The notes beneath the pieces were generated by a model, which was not told where the DNA came from, ran no database searches, and saw only the letters and a program-made list of their open reading frames with translations. This document shows positions 24,055 to 36,062 of a stretch of 64,000 nt of DNA, in pieces (within the stretch, counting starts at the first letter, position 1; each line of letters begins with the position of its first letter). The position numbers were made by a program, and so were the translations under genes. The stretch is from Hepsetus odoe (taxonomy: Eukaryota; Chordata; Actinopteri; Characiformes; Hepsetidae), in the NCBI GenBank assembly GCA_017165825.1, contig CM029372.1, forward strand, positions 24,219,066 through 24,283,065, written 5' to 3'.

Positions 24055-24297
24055 GGAGCAGTGGTGGCCTAGTGTCTAGGTAAGGCCCCAGGATCAGAAG
24101 GTCATGGGTTTGAACCCCTGATCGGTAGTTTACCCTGAGGTACTCTTGAGCAAGGCATTGTCCCCATCACTGCCCCCCGGGTGGTGGATACTGCTGCCCC
24201 CTGCTGCACGGTGTTTGTGGGTTACAGATGTTGCATATCACTGTGTGCTGTGCTGTGTTTCACAAAGGCAAATAGTCACTTTTGCTTCACTTTTGCT
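24055..24297 (+). mobile_element. SINE family A, full length
   Basis: Head GCAGTGGTGGCCTAGTG, box B-like GGGTTTGAACCCC and tail ATAGTCACTTTTGCTT are present. Confidence 0.85.
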
Positions 24298-24344
24298 TAG
24301 CATGTTAGAGATGTGAGGAGAGGAGATGATCTCAGAAAAGATTG

Positions 24345-24800
24345 ACATTTGCAGCATTTAGCAGACGCTCTTATCCACAGAGACTTACAATTCATAGTTA
24401 CAGGGACAGTCCCCCCTGGAGCAGCTCAGGGTTAAGGGTCTTGCTCAGAAACCCAATGGAGGTGAAAAAGTGAAAAAAGTGACTATTCTTGTCATTGCGA
24501 GGTCACAGCTCAGCACACAGTGAACCACAACGAAATTGGACCTCTGTATTTAACCCATCCAACACTGTGCAGCAGTGGGCAGCTATGAAAGCACCTGGGG
24601 AGCAGTGACAGGGACAGTACTTTGCTCAAGGGTACCTCAGGGCAACCTGCTGGTAAGGGGTTTGAACCCACAGTCTTCCGATACTGTGGCCGACTCCCTC
24701 AACACTAGGCCAGCGCTCCAGGTCCACTGGTGTTGGAGATGGGATTTGAACCTCTTGATCCGTAGGCAAGTACCCTACCACTAGAGCACCACCACCCTGG
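24345..24800 (-). mobile_element. SINE family B split by SINE family A
   Basis: Family B runs from GCATTTAGCAGACGCTCTTA (24345) to about 24460 and resumes at 24723 (TTGGAGATGGGATTTGAACC to CACCACCACCC). Between them is a complete minus-strand family A copy (about 24465-24722). Confidence 0.8.
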
Positions 24801-24943
24801 ACTTGAAGATAAGTCTTCAAGAGCTTCTGGAAGGTTGAGACAGACGTCCCTGTTCTGGTATTTGGGAGTTCATTCCACCTTCAGGGAATCAAGAATAGGA
24901 ACATTCTGGACCGAGTTTACACACTTTCTGTCCAATGACATTG

Positions 24944-25084
24944 TAAAGTGAAAGTGACTGTTTGTCCTGATGGGGACGGTACCTTGTTCAAGGATACATC
25001 AGAGCAACTCACTGGTCTGGGACTCGACCCCATGACCTTTCAATCCTGGACTCTAGTGCTTAAACACTAGGCCACTGCTGCCGC
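24944..25084 (-). mobile_element. SINE family A, internally deleted
   Basis: The tail (AAGTGAAAGTGACTG) joins directly to GATGGGGACGGTACC and the tRNA-like head. Confidence 0.75.
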
Positions 25085-25562
25085 GAAAAGGGAATTGCTT
25101 AAAAACTGCAACGCTTCAAGTGTGTAAAGTGTTTTTCTGTCAGCAGGGGTGATACTGACAGTGCATTCTTACTGAACCTCAAGCCACATGCAGATAAGAG
25201 GATTCACACTTCTCAGACCAACAGGATGAATGTGCTTTTTTTAAAACAAAAAAATTTAATTCTTCTTTCCATGTTATTTTTCATTTCCCTTGTTTTCTTT
25301 ATACATTTCCATTCACTCATTTCTGTAGGTATTGAAGTTTATTATGTCATCATTATTTGTTTTTGTTCCTCAAATAAATTCTGAAATGTCTTTTTTGGCA
25401 TTTAGATCTCATCTACTTCTGTTCTCATTTAATTACCACTCATTTCATACATTATAATAAATAATCCACATAATAAAAAGTAGATCCATACATACCAAGG
25501 TTCATGAAACAGAAAAAATGTTCTAAAAAGAAAAAAAAAATGTATATATATATATTTATCTA

Positions 25563-26100
25563 CAGAACTGTGCAAAAGTTTTAGGCAGGTGTGAAAAAAT
25601 GCTGTAAACAAGAACGCTTTCAGAAATGGAAGTGTTTATCATTTATTTTCATCAATCAACAAAATGCAGTGAATGAACAAAAGAGAATCTAAATCAAATC
25701 TATATTTGGTGTGACCACCCTTTGCCTTCAAAACAGCATCAGTTCTTCTAGGTACACTTGCACACAGTTTTTGAAGGAACTCGGCTGGTAGGTTTTTCCA
25801 AACATCTTGGAGAACTGAGCACAGATCTTCTGTGGACGTAGGCTTCCTCACATCCTTCTGTCTCTTCATGTAATCCAGACACACTGGATGATGTGGAGAT
25901 CAGGGCTCTGTGGGGGCCAGAAGAAATGATGCTGGTTTGAAGGCAAAAGGTAGTAACACCAAATATTGATTTGATTTAGATTTTTCTCATTACACTTTGC
26001 ATTTTGTAAATTGATAAAATAAACAATCATTACTTATATTTCTGTTAATATTAATATTTATATTTATATTTTTCCACACCTGCCTGAAACATTTGCACAG
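25563..26100. mobile_element. 0.55-kb Tc1/mariner-like non-autonomous element, copy 2
   Basis: It is collinear with 9494-10040: left end CAGAACTGTGCAAAAGTTTT, same minus-strand relic ORF, right end shortened after ATTTGCACAG. The inner right region is altered by AT-rich duplication (TTAATATTTATATTTATATT). Confidence 0.8.
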
Positions 26101-26109
26101 TATATGCAA

Positions 26110-26110
26110 C

Positions 26111-26168
<58 letters not shown>

Positions 26169-26170
26169 AA
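26110..26170. repeat. (TA)n microsatellite
   Basis: It lies directly right of the transposon end. Confidence 0.9.
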
Positions 26171-26593
26171 CACTTACTGGCTAAAATAAAACCAGTGCTG
26201 AAACGTATTTTTTAATGCTGCTGTTGAGGTTCTCTGTGGTGACAGCAGGAACAGATTTGGCTGATGAATCAAAAACTTGCACTTTATCAGGACTGTGGAC
26301 AATCTGTACCTGCAGTCACAGTTCTTAAAATCAGGGCTGTTCTTGCAACTGACGTGTCATCAAGAAGTGTGTCAGTTCTATGGTGTGAGGCTGCACGTAT
26401 GACGTTAAGTAACACGTCAGCAAAGGTCTCTGTTTTGCTAATGATATGTCAGTTTCCACTTCTGCTTCTACGGTAAAATGCTCTTTTTTAGTTTGAGAAA
26501 TCAAATGTAGACTTTTTGCTGGAAGCCTGACTCAAAAATATAGTGAGTGTTAAAAAACCCTGTCATTTTTAACCTCTAACACACATACACACA

Positions 26594-26626
<33 letters not shown>

Positions 26627-27040
26627 TGGCACCACTGTTGAAAAGTCTGTGAAAAAAAAACTATTGCTTATGCTTTTGATTGAAGAATTTTGTGATTTAG
26701 ATGTCAAACGCACACACTCCAAACCTAGTTATAGCAAAGTATTGCAATTTGAAAGAAATATTTTACTTTTTTTAATATTTATTGGCTGAATTACACACAA
26801 GTGAAAAACATACATGCCGTGGGGGCTTTGTAGTTCACAGGGTATCTTGCCTGAACATCATGTTTAAGATCTATCTGTGTAAATTTAAGTTAAGGATTAA
26901 GGATTGCTGAAGGATATTTCATCACGTTTACGTGTTTCTTGAATTACTTTTAGGTTGATTTTGATGGGTGCTCTAACATTTACACATTCACCATTTTATT
27001 GAATGTTTTCTCAATGGGTTAAATTATTTTAATAAAGGGC
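26171..27040. other. Intergenic with (CA)n tract
   Basis: A (CA)n run lies at 26582-26626. Nothing else recognised. Confidence 0.5.
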
Positions 27041-27196
27041 GATTGCGCATAGGTAGTGTTGTCGCCCGGGTTTAATTCCTAGATGGGACGGTCCGGGTCC
27101 TTTCTGTTTAGTTTGCAGGGGTTTTCTCCAGGAGGTCAGGCTTCCCCCCACTGTCCAAAGACATGATGTCAGGTGGATTGGAGTGTCTACATTGTC

Positions 27197-27236
<40 letters not shown>

Positions 27237-27310
27237 GTGTGTGTGTCTTAGAGCTTGGATATTCTCCAGGAGCATCTGTGATCCTAATTAGGACAAGCAG
27301 CTACGAAAAT
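27040..27310 (+). mobile_element. Repeat family C, diverged
   Basis: It has CGCCCGGGTTTAATTCCTAG (box B-like), CCACTGTCCAAAGACATGAT and a late AATTAGGACAAGCAGC, interrupted by a (TG)n tract at 27199-27245. Confidence 0.6.
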
Positions 27311-27671
27311 GAACAAGAGAGTCATTGTGCATGAAAGTGCAAATGGCCAAATGAATGACCTGTAACCTTCTGAAATATCAGCACAGACATCAGGATTCAC
27401 CTTTTGGTTCATATTGGGACAGAGAGTTGTCTGTGCACCGAAACCATTAGCATAAACAGACTAGGTCATGATTGGGGTTCGGGGAATAAATGAGTGGTTC
27501 ACAGGTTTCTATTTGCATCAGTGAAAATCAGTGAAATCAATATCAAACAGTTTGCTTCCCATTGAAACACGCTGGATTTTCTGTCTCTATGGTCCCGCTG
27601 TTCATGTTTTTCTTTGTTGGCCACACAGAAGCAGAAGAGGGGGCAGCCAAAGGGCATCCTCTTCAGCGGTG

Positions 27672-28078
27672 GCAGCGGTTTCCTAGAGGTTAGGGAGTTG
27701 GCCCCAGGATTGAAAGGTTGTGATTTCAAATCCCAGACCAGTAGGTTGTCCTGAGGTACCCTTGAGCAAGGTACCATCCCCATCCCCATCACTGCTCCCC
27801 GGGTACTCCTTTCAATAGCTGCCCCCCGCTGCACATGTGCGTATGGGGTAAATGCAATGGCTGGGGTAGTGGTGGCCTAGTGGTTAGGGAGTTGGCTGCA
27901 GGATTGGAAAATTGTGGGTTCAAACCCCTCACCAGTAGGTTTCCCTGAGGTACTGTACTGTTACAGTCACTGCTCTCATAGCTGCTGCATGGGTTAACCC
28001 ATGCAGAAGTCCAATTTTGTTGTGGTGTTCTGTGCTGTGTGTTTTCACAATGATAAGAATTTTCACTTCACTTCACTT
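27672..28078 (+). mobile_element. Two SINE family A copies in tandem
   Basis: A 3'-shortened copy (27672-27862) is followed by a second copy (27866-28078) that retains the tail, amplified as (CACTT)n. Confidence 0.8.
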
Positions 28079-29084
28079 CAAAACATGAGAAAAGATGGTT
28101 CATCACACATGACAATGAGTTTATTTTGAACTGAATTTCCTCAATAATTCCCAAAAGGAATTTCCAATCTGTTATGCTGGAATAAGTCATACATGACTCA
28201 AGGGGTGCAAGGTGTCCCATGCTAGTATTCAAAATATCAAAGAAAAATAGCTCTTTGAGTTTAAACAAAGACAAGGAAATCCTTTCATCATGCTTCAGTG
28301 ACTCATCATTCAGTAAACTGTGTTTAATGAAGTCTGTAGTTTGAAAGTGCCTCTTTTCTAAATCCCTTTGGGTGAAAATGGCAGCTAATTGAGGTAAATA
28401 ATGATCAATATTAATTTCATGGATTTGACTAATACCTCGTTTGTTAAACCTGGCCTTTGAATGAGCTCAGATCTGTATAGAAACCTCTTTCTGATATGAA
28501 CAAGTGAGTCTGAGATTTGGGAAAAGGGTCGGGAATATAATAAGCAGGTGAAATTTAAAGCCATTCATTAAAATCCCACAACACTGATGCGTATGAAGAC
28601 CTTCTTTGTCACCTATGGAAAGAACACATCAGCAATACTTGCCCTTTACCGAGTTTAAATTTCAGGTATGAAAGTAGAACTGGCCCCTTGTCATCGGTGC
28701 TGGAGAACCAGGTTTCACAAACACCCCTTTCATACATTCACTGTCAGAAAAAAATTTACATTTTTTTTAACCTCAAGTAAAGGTGCAACATGATAACTCC
28801 CATGAAAGGTGCAACATGGTAACTGAGATGCAATTCTGCTGTTAGGGGAGGCGATATTCTTTTGTACATCTCCATAACCCTCATAATTCACCTTTTTCAT
28901 AATTCTCATCAGAATACAAAGCCTGAAGTCAGGGTGTAATTCAAATTCAGTCCATCCTAAAAATAACAAAAGAGAAACATAAGCTCAGCAGGATAGGTGA
29001 CGCACACTTTAATGGCATATCCTGTGACTAGTTTCAGTTTCAGGAGTGCTAACCAAAGAAAAGAATCTTTTAGTTGTAAAGCGA
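28079..29084. other. Intergenic, nothing recognised
   Basis: No gene or repeat family was recognised. Confidence 0.4.
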
Positions 29085-29232
29085 CCTTGTGAACACACAG
29101 CACAACACATCCAGCACTTAGAGGGCAGTGTTGGGAACGGTACCTCGGGAAATTCATGGTAACCTACTAGTCTAGGTCCCAAACCATGACCTTCTGATTA
29201 TGGGGCCTAGTCCCTAAACACCAGGCCACCCA
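29085..29232 (-). mobile_element. SINE family A, degraded
   Basis: AACACACAGCACAACAC through GGAACGGTACC to CCCTAAACACCAGGCCACC marks a minus copy with deletions. Confidence 0.65.
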
Positions 29233-29334
29233 AACAAGTTGATTGATTGATTGATGACAAGTTGATTGCCTGAACAGGGACTGGATTAAAACCTCTGGAT
29301 TAAAAGATTACTGACGAGCTACCCAGAACCCTTA

Positions 29335-29505
29335 AAAAAATGCTCTGCATTAGAACCATATGCACAGTGCAGCCATACATCCAGTGCTCAGGGAGAACAG
29401 TCGGGCACAGTACCTTGCTCAAGGGAACCTCAAAGTAACATGCTGGTCTGAGACTCACAGCCTTTCAATCACGGGGCCCACTCCCTAACTACTAGGCCAA
29501 GAACA
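29335..29505 (-). mobile_element. SINE family A, degraded
   Basis: ACAGTACCTTGCTCAAGGGA and CCCTAACTACTAGGCC mark the body and the tRNA-like head. Confidence 0.7.
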
Positions 29506-29519
29506 GGGCACCCCCACCA

Positions 29520-30860
29520 TGAGGCCACCGTGTAAATAAAACCTATTTGACTCGACTTAATTTGATCTTTTAACCCACCACTGTTCGAAACAAAGCCTTT
29601 TCTGCTGCATACAATAGGTTCTACGGTCTGTGATCTTCTTAATGTGCAGGCTGCAAGCATCAAATTAAGGGTTAGTGAAGAAGTTCATGACTAGATAGAA
29701 AGCCGTTTTACCATTAGGCCAAGGATATCCAATCTCATCCACTATCAGCAGGAGTGACTGCATGCTTTCTTTCCAGTAAAGCAGGACTTCCCTCGATCAA
29801 CTTCTCATGGCCAGCTTATCAGACAGCTCAGATCTGGAGTGTTCTAACTTTAAGACTGAAAGCCTGCGGGAAGCCAGCCCTTTGTAGAAACACTGCTTTG
29901 GAAAAAAGTCACATCTTTTAATCCTCCTATTAGCCATGAAAATATTCTACACATATTTATGAAAACTATTCACACTTGCATTAACACAGAAGCAAAGATT
30001 CTGGCTACAAGTGTAAAAGTGTGTTGGTGTTGCCATCATGTGGTTAAAAGGAGCAACCTGTTCTGCAACCTGGTCTGTACTATCAAGTTTGCTGTGCCAA
30101 ATGATTTGCAGACACCAACTAATTCTTTATGAAATCAAGGGTGTTAATGGTGTGTCCTCCTCTTCCTTGCAGTATCAGTTTCTACTCTAGGCTTTACATC
30201 AGCGCTGATGCTGGAAGATTCGTTCTGGATTACAAACACCCCTCCAAATGTGTTGGATGAAGCTCAGTCACGTTTCCGTGACAACTATTCCAAAAACAGA
30301 GCTCTGGCCCCCACATACACATAATAAAAGTGTGAATATTAGTGTTTTATGCAGCATCCTGTGGGGAGCCTGATTTCTTGCCCACACAAGCAGCTATGTG
30401 TTACCTGATATGTAAACAGTTCCAAGAAACGAAGTTAGTTTGGAGGATGTTATTGTTGCCAAGCAACCACAGGCCACTAAAGGAAGACAAAGCCATTTGG
30501 GATTGTGCCACATGTACACAGTTCAGCACTGGACAAGCTGATGAAACACATGATTTCTCTGTAAAAGACTGAGTTTCTTATATAACATTTAGGCTAGTCT
30601 GAGTCATCTGCTGTTTAAGAAGGATCAGACTTAAATTTGGATATTTGAAGCTTGTGGACATTAATCAGCATTCAGTTGCTTTCAGTTTACCCACCATACT
30701 CTCATTGGTCATATACTGGATGTGTCCAACACAATCTGTTTACTAGATATTTTTTTCCCTCATAAGTCACAGGTTCGTCACTCTGAGAATCTTTCTCTGG
30801 GTGTTCCTCACTCCAGCCTCGAGTCAACGTCTGCATCTTAAATAAAACTGAAATTAATTG
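29520..30860. other. Intergenic, nothing recognised
   Basis: A splice-acceptor-like TTCCTTGCAG near 30173 precedes about 90 bases of open sequence, but no protein family was recognised and no partner exon was found. Confidence 0.4.
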
Positions 30861-30867
30861 AATTGCA

Positions 30868-31085
30868 GCGGTGGCCTAGTGGTTAGGGCATTGGCCGATC
30901 GGGGGTTCGAACCCCTTCCCAATAGGTTGCCCTGAGGTACCCTTGAGCAAGGTGCCGTTCCCGTCACGCTCCTCCCTGCGATGGGCAGGCGACCTGTCCA
31001 GGGTGTGTCCCCCGTCCTTCGCCCTGTGTGAGCTGGGATGGACTCCAGCACTCCCCTGTGACCCCGCTTGGGAGTGGCAGAAAAT
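30868..31085 (+). mobile_element. Composite SINE: family A head joined to family C tail
   Basis: Positions 30868-30975 are the family A head and body (GCAGCGGTGGCCTAGTGG, GAGGTACCCTTGAGCAAGGT). At about 30976 it switches to the family C tail (CCCTGCGATGGGCAGGCGAC to GGGAGTGGCAGAAAATGAC). Confidence 0.75.
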
Positions 31086-31289
31086 GACTGAACAATTGAA
31101 TTTATAGCTTGGATTACTTCATACAGGAGGGCCTTAAAGGGTCCCTGTTGTGCATTTTTCTGTATATTGTATGCTTCCCAGATGCTCATGAATTTTAGTG
31201 TGACCCAATTTTCCTGTGCCTATTTTCTGGTCTCTCTTTATTCATGCCCTCAGCTCATATCTGGATGGAGCTCTTCAAAGAGCCATAAG

Positions 31290-31492
31290 AAGTGAAAGTG
31301 ACTATTTCCATCACTGTGAAACGCAGCACACAGTGAGACGCCGTGCAGCAGGGGGCAGCTATTTTAAGTGCCCATGTAGCAGTGATGGGAACAGTACCTT
31401 GCTCAAGGATACCTGAGGATAACCTACTGGTCTGGGATTTGAACCCACAACCTTTGGATCCTGGGGACTAACTACTAGACCACCACTGCCCA
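31290..31492 (-). mobile_element. SINE family A
   Basis: Minus copy from AAGTGAAAGTGACTATTTCC to GACCACCACTGCCC. Confidence 0.8.
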
Positions 31493-31540
31493 GATTTGGG
31501 TCTAGTGTGGGACATAACAAGGGCATATACCTGTGTAATT

Positions 31541-31742
31541 TATGATGAAAGTGAAAGTCACAGCACAGCAGACAGTGAACCATAACAAAATTGGACCTCT
31601 GCATTTAACCCATGTACAATATAAGTGGGCAGCTATTGAAAGCTCAAGGGTACCTCAGGGCAACCTATTGGGAAGGGGTTTGAATCCCCAATCCGCCAAT
31701 CACTCGCCCAACGCCCTAACCACTAGGCCACCACTGCCCTGC
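31541..31742 (-). mobile_element. SINE family A
   Basis: Minus copy with an internal deletion after GGGCAGCTATTGAAAGC that removes the usual CCGGGGAGCAGTG block. Confidence 0.8.
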
Positions 31743-31901
31743 TGATGCTTTGAGGATTAGAAAATACTGAGGTCAGAAAAGCTGGAACTGAAAAAAGTTT
31801 GTTTTGTTTGAATACTTTCAATTTTACAAGTTTTCTTTTTGGAGCTGCATTTCATCTTCATTTTGTAGCTAATATATAAATGAATGCAGATCTCACTAGC
31901 G

Positions 31902-32138
31902 GAAGCGGTGGCCTAGTGATTAGTGAGTTGGCCCGTGATTGGAAAATTGATGGTTCGATTCCCTCACCAGTAAGTTGCCCTGAGGTACCCTTGAGCAAGG
32001 TTCCATCCCTGTCACTGCTCCCCGGTTGCTTTCAATTGCTGCCCCCTGCTGTATGGGTGAAATGCAGAGGTTGAATTTCATTGTGTTGTGCTGTGCTCCA
32101 TTTCACAATGATGAGGGTGATCACTTTCACTTTACTCC
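31902..32138 (+). mobile_element. SINE family A, full length
   Basis: Plus copy with head GCGGTGGCCTAGTGATTAG and tail GATCACTTTCACTT. Confidence 0.85.
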
Positions 32139-32139
32139 A

Positions 32140-33149
32140 AGAAGTGTGGCAACTTACACACACTGTTAAAATGCTTGGAAAAAACATTGTGATCTAGTGA
32201 AGACAGGATATCCTCTACAGCCAGTACCCCCCTTTGATATGTTTCCAGTTCAAGCATAAGTGGTGTAAATAGACCATCTATGGTCTCAAACTTTAGTTCA
32301 GCTCTCCTCTATTTGTTCTCAACATAAAGCAGCCAAAAGGAAAGGAGAAACATCTAGAAGAAACCATGATTACATGAAACCATGACATCTCTAGTTAAAA
32401 CAGCTTGTGTCACATACCAATCTGCTGCGTTCTCTCAGATATTCAAGCTAACCTGGATAATGTGATTGATCTTTAACACTGACGCAAATGCTCACTTGCC
32501 ACTTCCGTCTAACTGCAGGACTTGTCAGCCAAGGAGTCTTTTTTTATGCTAGTGGAACATGTCCCAGGAGAGAAATATGGGCTCAGCTCAGGAGCCACAA
32601 CACAGTAACAACTTGAATCAAGTTTCTGTGCGTCAGAAGCTGTAACTTCACTTTGATTCCGAGCTAACGTGACGTTATTCACATAGCAGGTATGACTCCA
32701 ATGTGCGTCAGAAATAGTAACACTTTCAATACTGATGTGCCTTGAAATTCAGTATAAACTGTTTTGTTATTTCATGTCCTTTTAAACAACGTGCGTCTTG
32801 CTGTAATCTGGTTCAGCACATTTGGTTTTAGAAGTAATAGAGTGTTGTCCTCAGCTGGACAGATGGCCCCGTCCTTTAATCTTTCTGGCTTTCTTCTTTT
32901 TCTTGTATCAGAAGTCTTCATGAGTTTTCCTTCCCGAACATTATTTTGGGTTTTATATCTGTTCTAATACATGCTCTTATTCATTTACATTTATGCATAT
33001 GAACGTATACCTGTAATGTCATATTTTTTTAATTATATTTTATCCATTCTTACAGCCGTATGGAAATGTAGGAACCCCTCTCAGCCTGTATAATATTTCC
33101 CTCTACTGTTCGGATCTTCTGAGTATTGGGGTGTTTTCCAAGCAAGGAT
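32140..33149. other. Intergenic, nothing recognised
   Basis: No gene or repeat family was recognised. Confidence 0.4.
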
Positions 33150-34175
33150 TTTTAGTGAAGCAGAATTTCGTTGAAATTGAATTAAATGTGGAAAAACTGC
33201 CTGTGCAAAACTTAGGGTACCCTTGTCATTTTGCTGATTTGAATTCATGTAACTGCGCAATACTGATTACTTGCAACACCAGATTGATTGGATTAGCTCG
33301 TTAAGCCTTGAACTTCATAGACAGGTGCGTCCAATCATGAGAAAAGGTATTTAAGGAGGTCAGTTGCAAGTTGTGCTTCCTTTTGATTCTCCTCTGAAGA
33401 GTGACAGTATGGGATCCTCAAAGCAGCTCTCAAAAGATCTGAAAACAAAGATTGTTCAGTATCATGGTTTTGGGGAAGGCTACAAAAAGCTCTCAGAGGT
33501 TTAAACTGACTGTAAGGAACATAATCGGGAGATGGAAGGCCACAGGCATAGCTGCTGTTAAACCAGGTCTGGCAGGTCAAGAAGAATACAGGAGCAGCGT
33601 ATGTGCAGGATTGTGAGAATGGTTACAGACGACCTGCAAGAACATCTTGCAGCAGATGGTTTATCTGTACCTCGTTCGACAATTCAGCGCAATTTGCTCA
33701 AAGAACATCTGTATGAAACACTTTCTGCGCTCACTCCACAAACAGTTGCTTGTTGTTTGCAAACGCTCATTTAGACAAGTCAGATTCATTTTGGAACAAA
33801 GTGCTTTGGATGATGAAACAAAAACTGAGTTATTTGGTCAGAACAAAAAGTGCTTTGCATGGCGGAAGAACACCGCATTGCAAGAAAAACACCTGCTGCT
33901 TACTGTCAAATTTGGTGGGGGTTCCATTAAGCTGTGGGGGTTCCATTAAGCTGTGGGGCTGTGGGGCTAGATCAGAGACTGGGGCCCTTGTTAAAGTCGA
34001 GGGTCGGACGAATTCAACCCAAGAACAACAAATTCTTCAGGATAAAGTTTAAGCTTCAGCCACAAAGTTGGAGTTACGCAGGGGTTGGATTTTCCAGACA
34101 GTGATCCAAAACACAGTTTGAAATCTACAAAGGCGTTCATGCAGAGAGAGAAGTTCAATGGAATGGCCGTCACAG
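33150..34175 (+). mobile_element. Tc1-like transposon, second family, decayed
   Basis: An inverted-repeat-like left end (33185-33330) precedes a transposase start near 33411 (MGSSKQLSKDLKTKIVQYHG). Helix-turn-helix and DDE-region pieces follow in shifting frames, e.g. LDDETKTELFGQNKKCFAWR. A 20-base tandem duplication (GGGGGTTCCATTAAGCTGTG) lies at 33914-33954. The coding part stops near 34170 and no right end was found. It differs from the family at 150-2870. Confidence 0.8.
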
Positions 34176-34189
34176 TTCCCAGTTACCAA

Positions 34190-34255
34190 TACCAACACCA
34201 ACGCGTACACACGCACCCACACTCACTCATTCACTCACATCTATCTATCTACTTT
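34190..34255. repeat. CA-, TCAC- and ATCT-rich microsatellite
   Basis: Mixed short tandem repeats lie between the Tc1 relic and the LINE fragment. Confidence 0.8.
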
Positions 34256-34615
34256 CGGCTGCTCCCGTTTAGGGGTCACTGGAGCGGCTCAACCGTCTCC
34301 ATTTCTTCTGGTCCTCTGCATCTTCCTGCTTCAAACCGACCACCTGCCTGTCCTCTCACCACATCCATAAACCTCCTCTTTGGTCTTCCTCTTATCCTCT
34401 TTCCTGGCAGCTCCATCTTCAACATCCTCCTCCCGATATAATCCTCGTCTCTCCTCTGCACATGTCCAAACCAACACAACCTTGCTTCTCTAACTTTGTC
34501 TCCAAGACGTCTAACCTGAGCTGTCCCTCTAATATACTCATTTCTAATCCTGTCCATCCTCGTCACACCCAACGAACATCTCAGCATCTTTAACTCTGAC
34601 ACCTCCAGCTCTGTG
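34256..34615 (-). mobile_element. RTE-like LINE 3' end
   Basis: On the minus strand, MSELKMLRCSLGVTRMDRI through LCWFGHVQRRDEDYIGRR to the GACCCCTAAACGGGAGCAGC end match 17958-21112. 5'-truncated. Confidence 0.85.
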
Positions 34616-35454
34616 TCTATCTGTATTCCTGTTAGGACTCAGAGAGGGCCCTGCTGTCAGGTCACGGTGCTGCACTTCTGGTGGGTTTCTTCGGCTGTGA
34701 TGTAACTTTAATAACTGGTATGTGATCTAGATGTAATGTCCATATGTGAACACTAGATGGCACCAAGTGACTGGGATTAGAACGGGGCGGGGCTTGGTGA
34801 AGTACACTTTGAAGGCGGGGCTGTTTTTCCTCACCTGTGCTCGATAAGCCCCGCCCACAGGAACTTGTTGAGGAGTTGTTTGCCTTCTTAAAGATGAGTT
34901 TAAATCTGCTGCTGTCCATCACTGAAGCTTTCAAAATGATGGGAAATGTTCATACATATAATAATATCACTGTAGTCACTGGAACTTAATTATGTATAAA
35001 TTATTATTGTTGTTGTGGTTATTGACCAGAATCCTCATCACATCCTCATCAGCATCACCAACGTAGTTTTAACGCAGAACTTTTCATGCATTTTATCCAA
35101 TGTTTCCTCCCTTTATAAGGAGTAAAAAGTACATTTTTAACTATGTTTATATGCCATGTTAACCTCTTTTATTAAAAAAAAAGAAAAATGGTTCTCCATG
35201 ATTTGAGCAATTTAAGATTATTATATTATATTTTATTATATTATACTATGTTATGTTATTTTAGGTGTGATGATTTAGTAATACAAAATAAGTAACAAAA
35301 ACAAATAAATAAATGCAAATGAAAAAAGAACACAAATGTTTTTGAAAATATTTCTTAAATATGTATATTTTCTAAAAACACAATATATAAAAATAAAGTC
35401 TTTTATAAAATAAGAAAATATTTTCTCTTTTTCATTTATGCACTTGTTGAATAC
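34616..35454. other. Upstream flank of the CARMIL gene, nothing recognised
   Basis: AT-rich with TTATA repeats near 35220-35260. Nothing recognised. Confidence 0.4.
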
Positions 35455-35700
35455 CGTCGCTTGTACGGAGCGCATCCGTTACTAACCAATCACAGACCGG
35501 GACGTAGGCTGTTAGCCAATGGGAGCACAGGAGGCGAGGCTTTCCCGATATGGAGTGGAAGTGGGCGTGTCTTCGGAACACATTCCAAATCACCTAAAGC
35601 GCCCTGATCCTCTGCACTCTGGACGCAGTTTATGTTCCCTGTCTGCGTTTCTGCTGCGCACAGTTAATGTGTCTGTTACACATCTAGAGGGGAATGGACC
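35455..35700 (+). promoter_or_regulatory. Probable promoter and 5' UTR of the CARMIL gene
   Basis: GC and CpG content rise sharply here relative to the flanks. Two CCAAT boxes lie at 35486-35490 and 35516-35520, and a GC-box-like GTGGGCGTGT at 35561-35570. No TATA box is obvious. The start codon is about 450 bases downstream. A seven-codon upstream ORF (ATG at 35694, stop at 35715-35717) would lie in the leader if transcription starts upstream of it. The transcription start cannot be read from sequence. Confidence 0.55.
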
Positions 35701-35754
35701 ACACGGTGAATGAGTAGTTCTGGGTGAGACTTCATAACAAATCAGCACTTCCTG

Positions 35755-35975
35755 TCTTACCTGAGATCCTGGACTGCCCTACCTGAGAACCTGGACTGTC
35801 TCACCTGAGATCCTCCATTGCCCTACCTGAGACCCTGGACTGTCTCACCTGAGAACCTAGGCTTTCCTACCTGAGATCCTGCACTTTCCTACCTGAGATC
35901 TTGGACTGTCCTACCTGAGATCTTGGACTGTCTTACCTGAGATCCTGAACCGTCTTACCTGAGATCTTGGGGAAA
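35755..35975. repeat. 22-bp tandem array, 10 units, in the 5' leader
   Basis: ACCTGAG starts at 35759, 35781, 35803, 35825, 35847, 35869, 35891, 35913, 35935 and 35957, a strict 22-base period. Units vary mainly in the spacer (GGACTG, CCATTG, GCACTT). It ends about 50 bases before the start codon. There is no ATG in the array. Confidence 0.95.
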
Positions 35976-36025
35976 CCCTCTGCAAACGTTTTGGTGGATC
36001 TTCATCTTCTGCACAGATTCAGAAG

Positions 36026-36062
36026 ATGGTCGTAGAGGAGGACCCATGGAAAGATGTTTTGG
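36026..36062 (+). CDS. carmil1: CARMIL exon 1 (start codon)
   Basis: It encodes MVVEEDPWKDVL plus one base. The donor GTAAGA follows. The leftover G joins AG of exon 2 to give glutamate, restoring the family's ...L-E-S-(V/I) start, which strongly supports this as the true first coding exon despite the 3.8-kb intron. Residue spacing before the PH domain matches the family. Confidence 0.8.

Noticed and set aside
30173..30265. Possible exon behind TTCCTTGCAG
   Set aside because: No protein family was recognised, a stop follows soon and no partner exon was seen.
35519..35713. 64-codon ORF across the promoter region
   Set aside because: No conservation recognised; the family start is at 36026, confirmed by the exon 1-2 junction.
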